Assembly (NCBI GenBank): GCA_964588335.1
Contig: CAZPOV010000002.1
Span: forward strand, 124,001-188,000
DNA length: 64,000 bases
Direction of reading: 5' to 3'
From: JAGQZY01 sp964588335
GTDB lineage: Bacteria; Bdellovibrionota; Bdellovibrionia; Bdellovibrionales; JAGQZY01
The translations under genes were made by a program, and so were the position numbers. The notes below the pieces were generated by a model. That model was not told the origin of the DNA and did not search any database. It was given only the letters and a program-made list of their open reading frames with translations. Position 1 is the first letter of the stretch. Every line of letters starts with the position of its first letter. Below, piece by piece: positions 8,498 to 18,223 of this stretch.

Positions 8498-9601
8498 ATG
8501 AGAAAAATTCTTTTAGATTTTTCGTATAGCTACAAATTATCGGTAGTTCAGCGCTGTTTTCCAATACTTGCACTTTGTTTAATATCGATTATTATGGCCG
8601 TAATATTAAAAGGGGAAGAAATGGATCCTAAAAAAGACACCTGGAATGAAGCTGATAAATTGGCGTGGCTATCAAAGCAAACGTTTCAACGGTCCTACCG
8701 TGATCAGGTCCTGTCTCGGATCGATAAGCTGAAGCAGGTTGGAGATCCCATAAAAATTGAACAGTATGGAAGCCTGAGTTTGCAGGGGAGAGACGAAGTC
8801 TCTGTCAGTGGTCAGAATCTGAGTGCTGAAGACTATAAAAATCGGTACCCCCTTTACTACGCTGAAGTTGGTGATATTACCAATGGTAAGCCGAATATCA
8901 TTGTTACTGGTGGAACCCATGGTTACGAGGAAAGCGGCGTTTATGGAGCCTTAGAGTTTCTAGAAAAAGACGCGGCAAACTATGCCGACCGATTTAATTT
9001 TTTAGTCTTTCCCTGCATCAGTCCCTTTGCTTATGAGGTGAATCAACGATGGACCCACGATGCTTGGGATCCCAACCGCAGCTTTGATCGGTCGAAGCCG
9101 TATGTGCCCGAAGCGCAGTTGGTGATGGATGTGTTGGATCAAGCCCGCAAGCGAGTCGGTCAGGATTTTGCTGCCGCCGTCGACCTTCACGAAACACCTG
9201 ATCGCGACAAAGAGATGATGCCACCTCAGTATCAGCGTTATGGAGTGAATCTTTCGGCGGAAGATATTCTGATCCCCAACGGCTACTACTTAATTTCTAA
9301 CGTTGCCAACAAGTTTCCAGAGATGGCCACTCGTATCGTCGACAAAGTCAGAGAAGTGACTCCGATCGCACCGGATCCTGAAATTCATGGTGATAAAAAT
9401 GTGAATGGAGTCGTTGTTTCAAAGGGTTCGGACCCAACCCACCAAGGCTTAAATCAGCATTACATGAAAACAATATCGGAAAATTCTTATACAACTGAAA
9501 TCTACCCAGAGATTCACGAAGAACCCAGAGGCTCAAAAGAGGCCATCGCCGCGCAAAGAGCCACGATCCACGGAATTTTGGATTATCTCGCTCATCCCTA
9601 A
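8498..9601 (+). CDS. M14-family metallocarboxypeptidase-like protein
   Basis: A 367-residue protein with an N-terminal hydrophobic segment (residues about 16-38). It carries zinc-peptidase motifs of the M14 / succinylglutamate desuccinylase group: GGTHGYEESG (His141 and Glu144), DPNRSF (substrate-binding Arg), DLHETP (His231) and SYTTEIYPE (catalytic Glu334). All ligands are present, so activity on C-terminal residues or small amides is likely. An internal ATG at 8594 would give a protein without most of the membrane segment. No clear ribosome site precedes either start. Confidence 0.82.
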   Translation: MRKILLDFSYSYKLSVVQRCFPILALCLISIIMAVILKGEEMDPKKDTWNEADKLAWLSKQTFQRSYRDQVLSRIDKLKQVGDPIKIEQYGSLSLQGRDEVSVSGQNLSAEDYKNRYPLYYAEVGDITNGKPNIIVTGGTHGYEESGVYGALEFLEKDAANYADRFNFLVFPCISPFAYEVNQRWTHDAWDPNRSFDRSKPYVPEAQLVMDVLDQARKRVGQDFAAAVDLHETPDRDKEMMPPQYQRYGVNLSAEDILIPNGYYLISNVANKFPEMATRIVDKVREVTPIAPDPEIHGDKNVNGVVVSKGSDPTHQGLNQHYMKTISENSYTTEIYPEIHEEPRGSKEAIAAQRATIHGILDYLAHP

Positions 9602-10016
9602 GAAAGGTTAGCGTCACTTCTGTGGAGGCTTTTTTCAAAATTTTTGAAATAAGACTTTTTTCTACGGAAAGGTAAGACTCTTTCTGACAGCCGAGTGAAA
9701 GTGGTTCATTAATAAGTTTTAATGAAATGGTCTAGTGGTTTTATTGACATGAAAATGGGTTCACAGGGCTGAAATTGATCATTTGTGTGTATCCGGGCGA
9801 GGCTATATTTCTGAGCCGATTGCTCCATTAAATAATTACAAAATAATATTTAAGTAATACTTAAAAATGGATAGGGTCAGCAGAGGCCGGAGTATAAAGC
9901 CACTTTTTGTCTATAGCTTTTACAATTTAGGCACGGATATAAAAAGAATATGACAATGGGGCTCCCAAGCTCTAAAAAATACAGATTCTCAATAAAATAC
10001 TAAAAGGAATATTTTT
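9602..10016. other. Intergenic region, 415 bp, no gene seen
   Basis: AT-rich with no convincing coding frame on either strand. Close to the M14 stop there is a weak inverted repeat (TTTCAAAA / TTTTTGAAA) that could help termination. The last 100 bases probably hold the promoter of the coiled-coil protein gene, whose start has AAAGGA. Confidence 0.5.
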
Positions 10017-10706
10017 ATGAAAATTATTTCTCTACTTCTGTTTTTGTCTGCTTTCTCGAATTTTTCTTATGCTGCTATTGTTGAGCCTTTTGTGCCCGTT
10101 CTCGCAGCCGACCAACCTAGAATTTCAATGAAGAGTATTGAATACGAGGGTCTACAGTTTCGTGCTATTGGCGATTGGGCCAGTGCCAATGATGAGGTCA
10201 GCACCAAACAATATGAAAAAGATCAAGCACAGAAGACCTTTGAATCGACAAAAGAGCTTTTTGAAGAGAACGTTGTCTCGGAAGATCAATTCAATGCCGC
10301 TAAATTGAACCTACAGGTCGCCGAATACGCTTTCAACATTGCCAAAGCCGATCTTATGGCGAAAGAAGCGGATGCGCTCAAGTTTAAGTTTTTATTACTC
10401 AGCGAGGGTAATCCGGATATGGACTACCGCAAGGATTTGGCGGCAACATTGAAAAGACAATTTGAGAACACAATTGTTGTTCTAGGTTCAATTCGTGACT
10501 CTGTTAAGGCCGCCTCTGATTATTGGAGATTACAAGTGCGAAACGGGGAAACCCTTTTTCAAAAAGGCTTTTTCACCCAAACCGAGCTTCGAGCGCGTCA
10601 CCTGCAATTGGAGACTACAGTGGGACAATTACGAACACTGGATTACAAGATAGCTGCCGCTCAGGAGTCGATAAAGGGATTAGAAAGAACCTTGTCCATT
10701 CTTTGA
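10017..10706 (+). CDS. Exported coiled-coil protein
   Basis: A 229-residue product with a clear signal peptide (cleavage after FSYAA). Most of the mature protein is alpha-helical with heptad character in two blocks (about residues 65-125 and 145-225). The segments STKELFEENVVSEDQFNAA and NGETLFQKGFFTQTELRAR resemble the helical hairpin of membrane-fusion adaptor proteins (HlyD/AcrA type). No beta-barrel or lipoyl halves are present, so it is not a complete adaptor. It could be a stand-alone periplasmic docking or spacer protein. Confidence 0.7.
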   Translation: MKIISLLLFLSAFSNFSYAAIVEPFVPVLAADQPRISMKSIEYEGLQFRAIGDWASANDEVSTKQYEKDQAQKTFESTKELFEENVVSEDQFNAAKLNLQVAEYAFNIAKADLMAKEADALKFKFLLLSEGNPDMDYRKDLAATLKRQFENTIVVLGSIRDSVKAASDYWRLQVRNGETLFQKGFFTQTELRARHLQLETTVGQLRTLDYKIAAAQESIKGLERTLSIL

Positions 10707-10836
10707 TAAATGCTACTAAAACTTTTCTAACATCAAGACTCAGCGAGAAAGCCCTTCTTCAGAAAATGAAATGGATTTAAAACTGTTTCAACTTCTTAGG
10801 GTGTTATTTCGAGCCATCTGGATCTGTTTAATGAGT

Positions 10837-10863
10837 AAAACCATGGGATTCATCCATGGTTTT
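10837..10863. terminator. Bidirectional intrinsic terminator
   Basis: A perfect 10-bp stem (AAAACCATGG / CCATGGTTTT) with a 7-base loop. It lies between convergent genes (the coiled-coil protein and the subtilase), with T-runs on both strands. Confidence 0.7.
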
Positions 10864-10912
10864 AGGGTGACTGATAAACCTATTTGAAAAAAGGTCAAAA
10901 CTATCAGATTTT

Positions 10913-12976
10913 TTAATCAAAATAATACGGATATTTTTGACTAAACTCCGGTGAATAAGAAACTCCGGTGTAGGTCTGGAGCAATGACGTTCCTAGAAAA
11001 TTTGAGTATCCAACAGAATCTGGTTTCCGGTTAAGAAAACGGTCATAGGCTATTGATACAGACTCCTCACCCGGCAAAGACGAATGAATATTCCTAAACT
11101 CTTGGGACTGTACAAAGCCTTCAAAGACCTGCTTCCTGGTACGAGATTGGTTTGTTAGTTTATTGACCCAATTATTTAATCCATTTTGATCAGGAACTCG
11201 ATTCAAGAGTCGACAATAGAGGTCTGTTACATACTGATGATCAGTTAATGCAGCGTTAGGAATTCTGCCACAAGTGGAGCGATGATTTTCATTTAAAATA
11301 TATGAAGCGTTAACAAACCCTGATCGTTTAATATTTTGAACGCCAGCATAGGGTTCATGTTGGTTCAAAAGTCTCGCCTTAACACTCAGGGGATTAAAGT
11401 TTGGATATTTTTTTAAGAAAAGAGTGATGACTCCGGCTACGTGGGGAGCTGCCATTGAAGTTCCACTTAAAAAGAAATATCGTGATTGTCCATAAGGGTC
11501 AGTGTACGTATCAATGGCCACTGGTTGATTGGGAAATGTTGAAAGAATTTTATGTCCGGGTGCGGCCACATCGACGGTGTTAGAACCGTAATTTGAGAAC
11601 GAGGCCAATTGCCCGTTACTAGCTAAAGCTGCGACGGCAATGACATTGCTATGTGTTGTCGTAAGATTGGACGGGTAATGGGGTGAGGAATCATTATTCG
11701 AGTTTGAATTACCAGCTGCTGCAACGATAATGACACCTGCAGCTTTTGCGCGGTCGGCTGCATTTTTGAATGCCGTAGATATACCACTACCACCAAGCGA
11801 CAAATTGATCACCTTAACATTATTTGCAATAGCGTAATCAACGGATTTAACAACGGCTGCATCTTCAATAAAACCAAAAGAATATCCGACTTTGGCGCCA
11901 ACAATTTCTGCCTTTTGACAGACACCACTCACTCCTTTTGCATTATTCCCAACAGCGCCAATAGTTCCCGCAACGTGGGTACCATGGCCATTAAAATCGT
12001 CGATATCGGATTCGTCGGTAAAATAACCGGGAAACAAAGAGTCGACACCAACCATGGCATTGTAGCGTAAGCTGGAAAGGTTTGCGATTAAGTCCTCGTG
12101 GTCGACGTCAATGCCAGAATCCGCTACCATGACTCTTACTCCACGGCAATCGCTCCCAAAGTTCCACGAGGTTTCGATGTCTAGATCAATATCAACGACC
12201 GAGGAAGAATCTAAGGTTCCTTCGTTTTCCAATCCCCATTGATCGTTGATGTAGGTATCATTGGTAATACCCGAGAGAAGGGGAATTGGCATGTATTCGG
12301 CATAAGTAACCCCAGAAAGATTCGATATCTTAGACCTCATCTGTTCAAGAGTTTCAAAATCATTTGACTCTAGTTCCATTACAAAAGTGTCGATTGCTAT
12401 GTAGTCTATGTTATATTTTTCATCACTGTTGAAAAGATTATCAATCTGACTTCTGATAATTTCGCTGTTGGATCCTGCGTTGGCTCCTACGTAAAGTTGA
12501 TTGACCTTTATTATTTCGTCGTCGTTAATGGTGAAAATCTCAATATCTTTTGTGCCCTGTAAATCTTTACTTTCAGGAAAGTTTAAGCGTTTGCCAGCGA
12601 CCCTAACTTTTTTGATATCCAGTCCAAGGGAGTTAACTTCAGACAATATTTCGATGTTCTCAGGACCGAAAATTTTGCTTAACTTTTCTGATGCTCGTGC
12701 CGAAAGTTTTTCGCCAGATTTCTTTTTTATCGGTTTTATTACTGGCTTGGTCTTACTCGCTGGAGAGTTTGTTGAAGAAAGATTAGGACTATTAGAGGAA
12801 CTTGGTTTTCTAACTGTTGCAGAGTGACTTCTCGATACATCCAGTTTCTGATGGAGATTTTTTACACCAGAATCTAAAACAATCTTGGCTTGCTGATTCG
12901 ATTTTTTTGAATGAGAAAACAGAAAAAAAGTCATGCCTAAAGAAAAAATAGAAATTGATAACAATCTCATTGTCAT
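10913..12976 (-). CDS. Secreted subtilisin-like serine protease (S8) with C-terminal DUF4214
   Basis: A 687-residue exported protease. A signal peptide is followed by a Ser/Lys-rich linker and a propeptide region of about 150 residues. The S8 domain shows the full triad: Asp286 in VADSGIDVDH, His331 in GHGTHVAGT and Ser507 in SGTSMAAPHVAG, with the oxyanion Asn423 in AAAGNS. Near the C-terminus a DUF4214 module (LYCRLLNRVPDQNGLNNW, then SQEFRN) and a second partial copy (YDRFLNRKPD) follow; DUF4214 is common in secreted or surface proteins. The ATG at 12976 was chosen because GGGAGG lies just upstream; an ATG two codons later is possible. It is probably an extracellular protease for nutrition or predation. 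Confidence 0.9.
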   Translation of the reverse strand: MTMRLLSISIFSLGMTFFLFSHSKKSNQQAKIVLDSGVKNLHQKLDVSRSHSATVRKPSSSNSPNLSSTNSPASKTKPVIKPIKKKSGEKLSARASEKLSKIFGPENIEILSEVNSLGLDIKKVRVAGKRLNFPESKDLQGTKDIEIFTINDDEIIKVNQLYVGANAGSNSEIIRSQIDNLFNSDEKYNIDYIAIDTFVMELESNDFETLEQMRSKISNLSGVTYAEYMPIPLLSGITNDTYINDQWGLENEGTLDSSSVVDIDLDIETSWNFGSDCRGVRVMVADSGIDVDHEDLIANLSSLRYNAMVGVDSLFPGYFTDESDIDDFNGHGTHVAGTIGAVGNNAKGVSGVCQKAEIVGAKVGYSFGFIEDAAVVKSVDYAIANNVKVINLSLGGSGISTAFKNAADRAKAAGVIIVAAAGNSNSNNDSSPHYPSNLTTTHSNVIAVAALASNGQLASFSNYGSNTVDVAAPGHKILSTFPNQPVAIDTYTDPYGQSRYFFLSGTSMAAPHVAGVITLFLKKYPNFNPLSVKARLLNQHEPYAGVQNIKRSGFVNASYILNENHRSTCGRIPNAALTDHQYVTDLYCRLLNRVPDQNGLNNWVNKLTNQSRTRKQVFEGFVQSQEFRNIHSSLPGEESVSIAYDRFLNRKPDSVGYSNFLGTSLLQTYTGVSYSPEFSQKYPYYFD

Positions 12977-13215
12977 ACGCCCTCCCGGATACTGGAAAAT
13001 ACTGCAAGTTTTGCACCAGGCGGAGGGGCTTTTACCTTCGTCAATTATCTCAGAAAGGCTCGTAAAAATTATGATCAATGGCAAGAAAATGACATCAAGT
13101 CTTGAATGAAGACTTCACTACAAGAGGCTTGATCGACGGTATAAAGAGTGATTTATTTTAGTACATTTTTTAAGGCTTGGCTTCGTGCTCTTAATTTTAC
13201 TTATTTAAAAACAAT

Positions 13216-13500
13216 TTAAGAGCCAAAATCTAAAACTAAGACAGAGCCTTCTTCAGGGAGATCTTCTTCATCAAGGTCTTCGTCATACTCATCTTGCCAA
13301 TCCTCTAAAGACCACACTTCGCGAATTTCAAGGGAACCATCGATGTGGTCTTGAGCGGCCATGATTTCTTCATCAGAATCTAGATTGTCGATTGCAAGAG
13401 ATTCCGCCTCTTCTGCCGACTCTGCGCAAACGCAACAAAGGCCTTCCCATTCTTCTCCATAACCAAATTCAATCATCCAATAGTTTGAGCTGTCACTCAT
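13216..13500 (-). CDS. Small acidic protein of unknown function
   Basis: A 94-residue, very acidic protein (runs such as DEYDEDLDEEDLPEE) with a CCVC motif near residue 23. It has no signal peptide, so it is probably cytoplasmic. A strong GGGAGGA site precedes the ATG. No family is recognised. Confidence 0.65.
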   Translation of the reverse strand: MSDSSNYWMIEFGYGEEWEGLCCVCAESAEEAESLAIDNLDSDEEIMAAQDHIDGSLEIREVWSLEDWQDEYDEDLDEEDLPEEGSVLVLDFGS

Positions 13501-13521
13501 CGCGATTCCTCCCGACTGTTT

Positions 13522-13576
13522 TACTATCTTACTGGAATTTTACCCACTATCGGTTTCTGGAGACAGCTTTTTTTTG
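13522..13576. repeat. 55-bp direct repeat, left copy, at the assembly gap
   Basis: Identical, base for base, to 13677-13731, starting TACTATCTTACTGG and ending in eight T and a G. The two copies abut the N run exactly on either side. This is what unmerged assembly contigs sharing a terminal k-mer look like. Confidence 0.9.
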
Positions 13577-13676
13577 NNNNNNNNNNNNNNNNNNNNNNNN
13601 NNNNNNNNNNNNNNNNNNNNNNNNNNNNNNNNNNNNNNNNNNNNNNNNNNNNNNNNNNNNNNNNNNNNNNNNNNNN
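13577..13676. other. Assembly gap (100 N), probably false
   Basis: A placeholder of exactly 100 N between two identical 55-base ends. If the ends are the same molecule, the true sequence joins directly with one 55-base copy and no missing DNA. Confidence 0.9.
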
Positions 13677-13731
13677 TACTATCTTACTGGAATTTTACCC
13701 ACTATCGGTTTCTGGAGACAGCTTTTTTTTG
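13677..13731. repeat. 55-bp direct repeat, right copy, at the assembly gap
   Basis: Exact second copy of 13522-13576, continuing into unique sequence. From here to about 14107 I see no gene on either strand; short frames exist but none has a ribosome site and protein-like composition. Confidence 0.85.
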
Positions 13732-14107
13732 CCAGGTGGGGAGGGGGCTCTCCCTCTTTGTGTCTATCTGTCAAAGCCGATAGGGGGTTGTGGAATTGAC
13801 TGGTAGGTTAGCTCAGATGTGGATCCCCACGAAGGGCTGGGTCCTTTTTTCAACTCAGGATGGGCAGATCATGCGTTTTTGCATCGGCTCACTGTTGGCA
13901 GGACCTTCTGTTTTTGCCTTCTTAGAATAATGGTCTATGAATCGAGTTAGAAAAGGAAAGTCATTAGGGGCGACCAGCAAAGGCTCGCTGTCTCCAATAT
14001 CGCTATTTTTTGTCTTAGTGAATTTCTTTACTGTCCGAAGGATTGTCAGCGGAAACCAGTTTTAAATAGCATCGATCCGGCTCTTGGCGGATACGATGGG
14101 CGGAATC

Positions 14108-14145
14108 AAAAAAGAGGGCCGAGAGTTTGAATCGAAGTCTCGGCC
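14108..14145 (-). terminator. Intrinsic terminator
   Basis: An 8-bp perfect stem (GGCCGAGA / TCTCGGCC). On the minus strand it is followed by CTCTTTTTTG, directly after the stop of the exported-protein gene at 14160. Confidence 0.75.
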
Positions 14146-14159
14146 GTGGAAATCTTTGA

Positions 14160-14780
14160 TTAGTGGTAGTCCTCATCGCGGGGTTTGATCGGCTTTTTCG
14201 ATCGAACCACAAAGATTTTTAAGTCCTCTTGCATTTCGGCCTGGGCCACCATGGCGCATTTTTTAACTTGGTCCAAATTGTATCGGTAACCAATATGGCT
14301 GTTGTCTTCACTCCACCATTCTTGCAGGTCGGCGTTTTCGTCCAAGGTGGGACCAATTTTCACAACAACCGAATAGTTTTCAACTGTCACGTTCACTGAG
14401 CAGTTTTGATCAGAATTGTAGTATTGCGGATAAACCGGGTTGTAAGCAATGGTAAACACCGGGTGTGGGTCGGTGTGGTCTCCAAAATTGATGATATCTC
14501 CATTTTCGTAGGGAATGTTGTAAGAATATCTGTGAATCAGGTTGAAGTGGTATCTTAGAAGGGACTCGGCATAAATTGGACTTTTTGGATCGGCATACTT
14601 GTAATTGAAGTCAATTTTACGATTCACTTCGGTCCAGTCAATTGGTCCTAAATTAAGTTCTACCAATTCCATTTCTCCTTGCCCTTGGGACATGATGTCC
14701 TCAAGTTTATAACGAGGGTAGCTGGCTTGTGCTGGTGAAACAAAGGCAATCAGTATTGCCAAAATGAGTATGCTTTTCAT
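14160..14780 (-). CDS. Exported protein of unknown function
   Basis: A 206-residue product with a signal peptide ending SPAQAS. The mature protein is rich in Tyr, Asn and acidic residues and contains NCSVNVTVENYSVVVKIG, a beta-rich stretch. Only two cysteines are seen, perhaps forming one disulfide. AGGAG precedes the ATG. No family is recognised. Its own terminator and promoter region suggest a single-gene unit. Confidence 0.7.
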   Translation of the reverse strand: MKSILILAILIAFVSPAQASYPRYKLEDIMSQGQGEMELVELNLGPIDWTEVNRKIDFNYKYADPKSPIYAESLLRYHFNLIHRYSYNIPYENGDIINFGDHTDPHPVFTIAYNPVYPQYYNSDQNCSVNVTVENYSVVVKIGPTLDENADLQEWWSEDNSHIGYRYNLDQVKKCAMVAQAEMQEDLKIFVVRSKKPIKPRDEDYH

Positions 14781-15053
14781 ATTAATCTCCTAGTGTCGTT
14801 GAAATTAGGTTCGTTTTTATAATGCACCCCAGTTGCACTGCAGGTATCCTACGCCCATTCCAATTTAGGAAGGCAAGGGGCCTTACGCATCTGTCCAATG
14901 AAATCTTTACCGGGAAAAAAGTCCTTTTTATCCCAAGAATTGAACGACTTTCAATGTTTCTGGCGAGCTCATAAACTTTTTACTTTTTGCCATTTTCGGA
15001 GATGCAGCATCGATCTGGATTTTGGTTTGCAAGAGGACAGTCCGGCAGACAAA

Positions 15054-15860
15054 TTAACGGTTGGAGAGTGGGATCATTTGGGCGAGGAAGAAGCAAACCT
15101 CGTCGTGGCCTTCATTTTCATTGGTGTTAGCCACTTCTTCAAGAAGATTTTTAATTTTTTGTTTTATCAGTGGAATGTCTTGTGAGCGACAAGAAAAACA
15201 GGCGCTTGTCACAAGTCGGTGTTCTTTATTGTATTCCGATAGATTGTTGTTAAGGATATCGATGATTTTTTCTATGTTTTTAATATGATGGCCTTTTAAT
15301 TTGTCACGGTCACGGGATAAGAATTTTACGGTGGAGCTGTTTTTATAATAAATATTTTTTTCTGAATCGTAGATGACAAGATCGGCTTTAACCAATTTTG
15401 AAATGGCAGTATGAGTGGTGCTTTCATCTAAATTCAAAAAATTTGAAATGAATTGCACTGTGCCATCGTAGTCTTTGAGAAGCATTGTTTGCATTATTGC
15501 AAAATAGTACCAGTCCTCTAAGGCGACAAACTGCTTCCTTGTCGCTAAAGTCCAAAGATGGTCGTCTGATGTCGGGGAGTCTTGGGCGCGCGATAAATTG
15601 ATGTCCTCGGAACCCATGTCTTTAATTTGCAAAAGTCGGATGCGAAGACGGTCTTCGGTCTCTTGATCAATATCAAGGAGGCGACACATCTCTTTTAAAA
15701 GTCGTAGTGAAGGTAATCTTTTTCCATTCAAAATCATTGAAGTCATGGACGGGCTGATCGCTAGGTTTTGTGCCAACCACCGAACACTAACTCCTTTTTT
15801 TCGCTGCTTCGAAGAGTTGAAATGGTCTTTCAATTCATTGGCAATGGAAACGTCTGACAT
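15054..15860 (-). CDS. TIGR02147-type transcriptional regulator (HTH plus DUF4423)
   Basis: A 268-residue protein. The first 75 residues form a Cro/XRE-like helix-turn-helix (VRWLAQNLAISPSMTSMILNGKR). The rest matches the TIGR02147/DUF4423 pattern with a second winged-helix-like part (FLNLDESTTHTAISKLVKADLV). This family is expanded in Bdellovibrio and Fibrobacter relatives, often beside genes for exported proteins, as here. Its ATG shares one base with the stop of the gene before it (TAATG), so the two are translationally coupled and the regulator probably responds to, or controls, that exported protein. Confidence 0.85.
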   Translation of the reverse strand: MSDVSIANELKDHFNSSKQRKKGVSVRWLAQNLAISPSMTSMILNGKRLPSLRLLKEMCRLLDIDQETEDRLRIRLLQIKDMGSEDINLSRAQDSPTSDDHLWTLATRKQFVALEDWYYFAIMQTMLLKDYDGTVQFISNFLNLDESTTHTAISKLVKADLVIYDSEKNIYYKNSSTVKFLSRDRDKLKGHHIKNIEKIIDILNNNLSEYNKEHRLVTSACFSCRSQDIPLIKQKIKNLLEEVANTNENEGHDEVCFFLAQMIPLSNR

Positions 15861-17005
15861 TAAAGGTCTCTCTCAAACGCAATCCTGCAGGCCATGGATT
15901 TTTCGGTTTCTGCTTGATAAAAATCAGTCAGATGATGGATCGAGGGATGCAACTGCTGGGGGTCTGGACACAAATAAGGAAGTTTGACTTTTTGATTATC
16001 ATTGACGCAATAACAGGTGGAATTGTACTTCAACCTCAGCGAGGGAATTTCCCTGAAAAGATCACTCTGTAAAACCACATCCGCCGCTGCCGCGATTTCG
16101 TCAGAAGTGAGGGCTCGGGGGGGGACCTTTATCAAGTAAGGGAAAAACAGAAGACGTTCGATGGCATCGGTTCCAAAATAGTATTGGATTCCTTGTTGTT
16201 CAGAATTGTAATCCGTTTCAACGTAGACTTTTATTGAAAGCAGAAAGTACAGGTCATCCAGTTTTCTTATCAGCGCTCGTCCACTCAAGCCCAATTCCTT
16301 TTGGTAAAGGTCGGCTAATTTTCTAAGGACTTCAAGAAGGATTCGAGACTTGGCCTCAAAGCCACCGCCATCACCGCCGCCACCGGAGATATCACCACCT
16401 GGAGCCAGGAGATCGGCACCCACTGACTGATTAATGACGTCGTTGTTAAAACTTGAATTGTTTTGGTCTGTGGATTGTATATCCTCATCAATCCATTGGT
16501 GGGGGCTATTGGCTCCAAGGCCATAACGATCCACCAAACGATTGATTGATTGTTCAACGGCTTCTCCGAGTTCGTCTGGGTAATTGCTATCAGACCCCTG
16601 TTGGCGCAACAGATTGAGTATCTGTAAACTTCCAGAAACCTCGTAGTGACGGTCTTTGATCAATTCGTGGAGAAGAAGGGGAGGGGTGGGTGGATTGTCA
16701 CGATTCAATAAAATAGTTCGTTGGGCGTCGATTTCTGTGTAAAAGGCCGAGCGACGGGTTTTCTTGGTGTTGTAGGCGAATTCGTCATCAGACATCAAGA
16801 CAAGGTTGATTTCATCGACCTCTTCGATCAAGCGACCTAAGAACACGGCTGAATTGTATCCCAAGCGTCCATGTCCATTTTCTAATAATTCTAAAATGTA
16901 GGTGCGAAGGTCGTCGCGAACTCGCTCTTGTTCTGTGTAATTTCCCAAGGCCGTCGATGCGGTCATCAAAAAAAATAAAGTTATTGGTAAGAGGAGTCGA
17001 ATCAT
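15860..17005 (-). CDS. Exported protein of unknown function, partner of the TIGR02147 regulator
   Basis: A 381-residue product with a signal peptide (MIRLLLPITLFFLMTASTALG). A Gly-rich linker (GGDISGGGGDGGG) near residue 210 separates two domains. The first contains LLLHELIKDRHYE, where His-Glu and a later His could bind metal, but the HExxH spacing is not met. The second ends with several cysteines (CYCVNDN, YLCPDP). No family is recognised. It is the first gene of a two-gene unit with the regulator. Confidence 0.7.
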   Translation of the reverse strand: MIRLLLPITLFFLMTASTALGNYTEQERVRDDLRTYILELLENGHGRLGYNSAVFLGRLIEEVDEINLVLMSDDEFAYNTKKTRRSAFYTEIDAQRTILLNRDNPPTPPLLLHELIKDRHYEVSGSLQILNLLRQQGSDSNYPDELGEAVEQSINRLVDRYGLGANSPHQWIDEDIQSTDQNNSSFNNDVINQSVGADLLAPGGDISGGGGDGGGFEAKSRILLEVLRKLADLYQKELGLSGRALIRKLDDLYFLLSIKVYVETDYNSEQQGIQYYFGTDAIERLLFFPYLIKVPPRALTSDEIAAAADVVLQSDLFREIPSLRLKYNSTCYCVNDNQKVKLPYLCPDPQQLHPSIHHLTDFYQAETEKSMACRIAFERDL

Positions 17006-17163
17006 TCTGCTACTTTAGCACTAAAAAAGAGGGGCTCCTACTGGGACCTTTTGCGAGGAAAAAATTCCATTTTTAGGTGAACAAACTGACAAATAAATAG
17101 TCAATATCGGAAGCGAGGCGGCCGACAGTGAAAAATCTATAGGGACGGCAAAGTCTTTGCTTG

Positions 17164-18201
17164 TTACATCCACCAGCAGTGGGTTTTACCCCCATCCATG
17201 ACAGCGCAAGCACGATCTTCGTAATTATAGATTTCACGGGCATTAACAACTTCCTCCACTGTCCACAGATATCGAAAACGGTTCTCCCAACAGTGGACCT
17301 TCCGTGCCGAGTCGATTAAGCAGCCGGCCTCATCCTTATAGAGGATAAAATCTAGAGCAGTATAGCCCTCAAGTTTAACGAGTTCTGTTCTAGAGTGAAC
17401 CGCGATTTGGCCAGATTCTAAGAGGAAGCTGGTTAGAGACTGATTTGAAACAATTTTAAGAACCGGTTCGTCAATGCTAAGATGAGGACTGTTCATGCAT
17501 TGTAGGTAGCCCTGAAAGCCCCAACCGCAAACAACCCCTCGGACTTTAACCATTCGTTTTATTTTTGATAAAGAGGAAAATTCGATGGCGTGCAACTCTT
17601 CATTTCTTCCATCATGGCAGAAAACCTCGCCATCAGTAGTCAGTCCACAGAAACCAGCATCATTATAGGAAATCAGTTCGATCATAGGAAGTGCTTCGAC
17701 AGGTTCATAGGTGGAAACCCCCTGGTGCATCTTAAAGCGGTGAACTTTGCCTTTTTGGTCGAGAACGTAAAGTTTGTGATTAAGGACATAGGACAGGGTC
17801 TTCAAGTTCAAGGTCTCCTCGAAAATTGTCTCCCATTGGTAGCGGCTCTTATCAGAGGGTTTGGCCAGTAAGCACTGAAGTTGTCGGTTGTTTTTTAAGG
17901 CGCAAACGGTGGGGTGGGATCGATAAGACTCCAAGTCTTTGCTGAATTGAAAATCGATAATGAATCCACTGAGTGCTGGAAAATTTCCATAGCGGCATTC
18001 TAAGTTTCCATCGTTGTAGAGGGCGCACCAAGATCCGCTGGAGCCGTCCACTGATTTGACGATATTTTCTTGTTCAGAGTAGGCCATCGCTGCATGGGAA
18101 AAAAGCAATGCAGCTAAAACAAAAATCGGTGCACCAAATGCTAATTGAAGGTTAGCGGTGAAAGTGTTTCGATTATTGTTTTCGAGTTGAAGCTTTTTCA
18201 T
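17164..18201 (-). CDS. Exported RCC1-like repeat protein
   Basis: A 345-residue product with a signal peptide ending HAAMA. The mature part is made of repeats of the type C-A/G-L-x-x-x-G-x-x-x-C (for example WCALYNDGNLEC, FCGLTTDGEVFC, GCLIDSARKVHCW, ACAVMDGGKTHCW). This is the cysteine-bearing bacterial version of the RCC1 beta-propeller. The ATG has GGAGAG upstream. It is the last gene of a three-gene set of the same type, 22 bases after the previous stop. A surface or periplasmic binding role is likely, but the partner is unknown. Confidence 0.7.
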   Translation of the reverse strand: MKKLQLENNNRNTFTANLQLAFGAPIFVLAALLFSHAAMAYSEQENIVKSVDGSSGSWCALYNDGNLECRYGNFPALSGFIIDFQFSKDLESYRSHPTVCALKNNRQLQCLLAKPSDKSRYQWETIFEETLNLKTLSYVLNHKLYVLDQKGKVHRFKMHQGVSTYEPVEALPMIELISYNDAGFCGLTTDGEVFCHDGRNEELHAIEFSSLSKIKRMVKVRGVVCGWGFQGYLQCMNSPHLSIDEPVLKIVSNQSLTSFLLESGQIAVHSRTELVKLEGYTALDFILYKDEAGCLIDSARKVHCWENRFRYLWTVEEVVNAREIYNYEDRACAVMDGGKTHCWWM

Positions 18202-18223
18202 TATCTCTCCTATTTCATTTGTC

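Noticed and set aside
9640..9660. Weak inverted repeat after the M14 gene as a terminator
   Set aside because: Only A-T pairs and no clear T-run, so too weak to list as a terminator.
13392..13799. Plus-strand frames crossing the 13577-13676 gap
   Set aside because: They repeat the duplicated 55-base end and rely on N codons; no ribosome site or protein-like composition.
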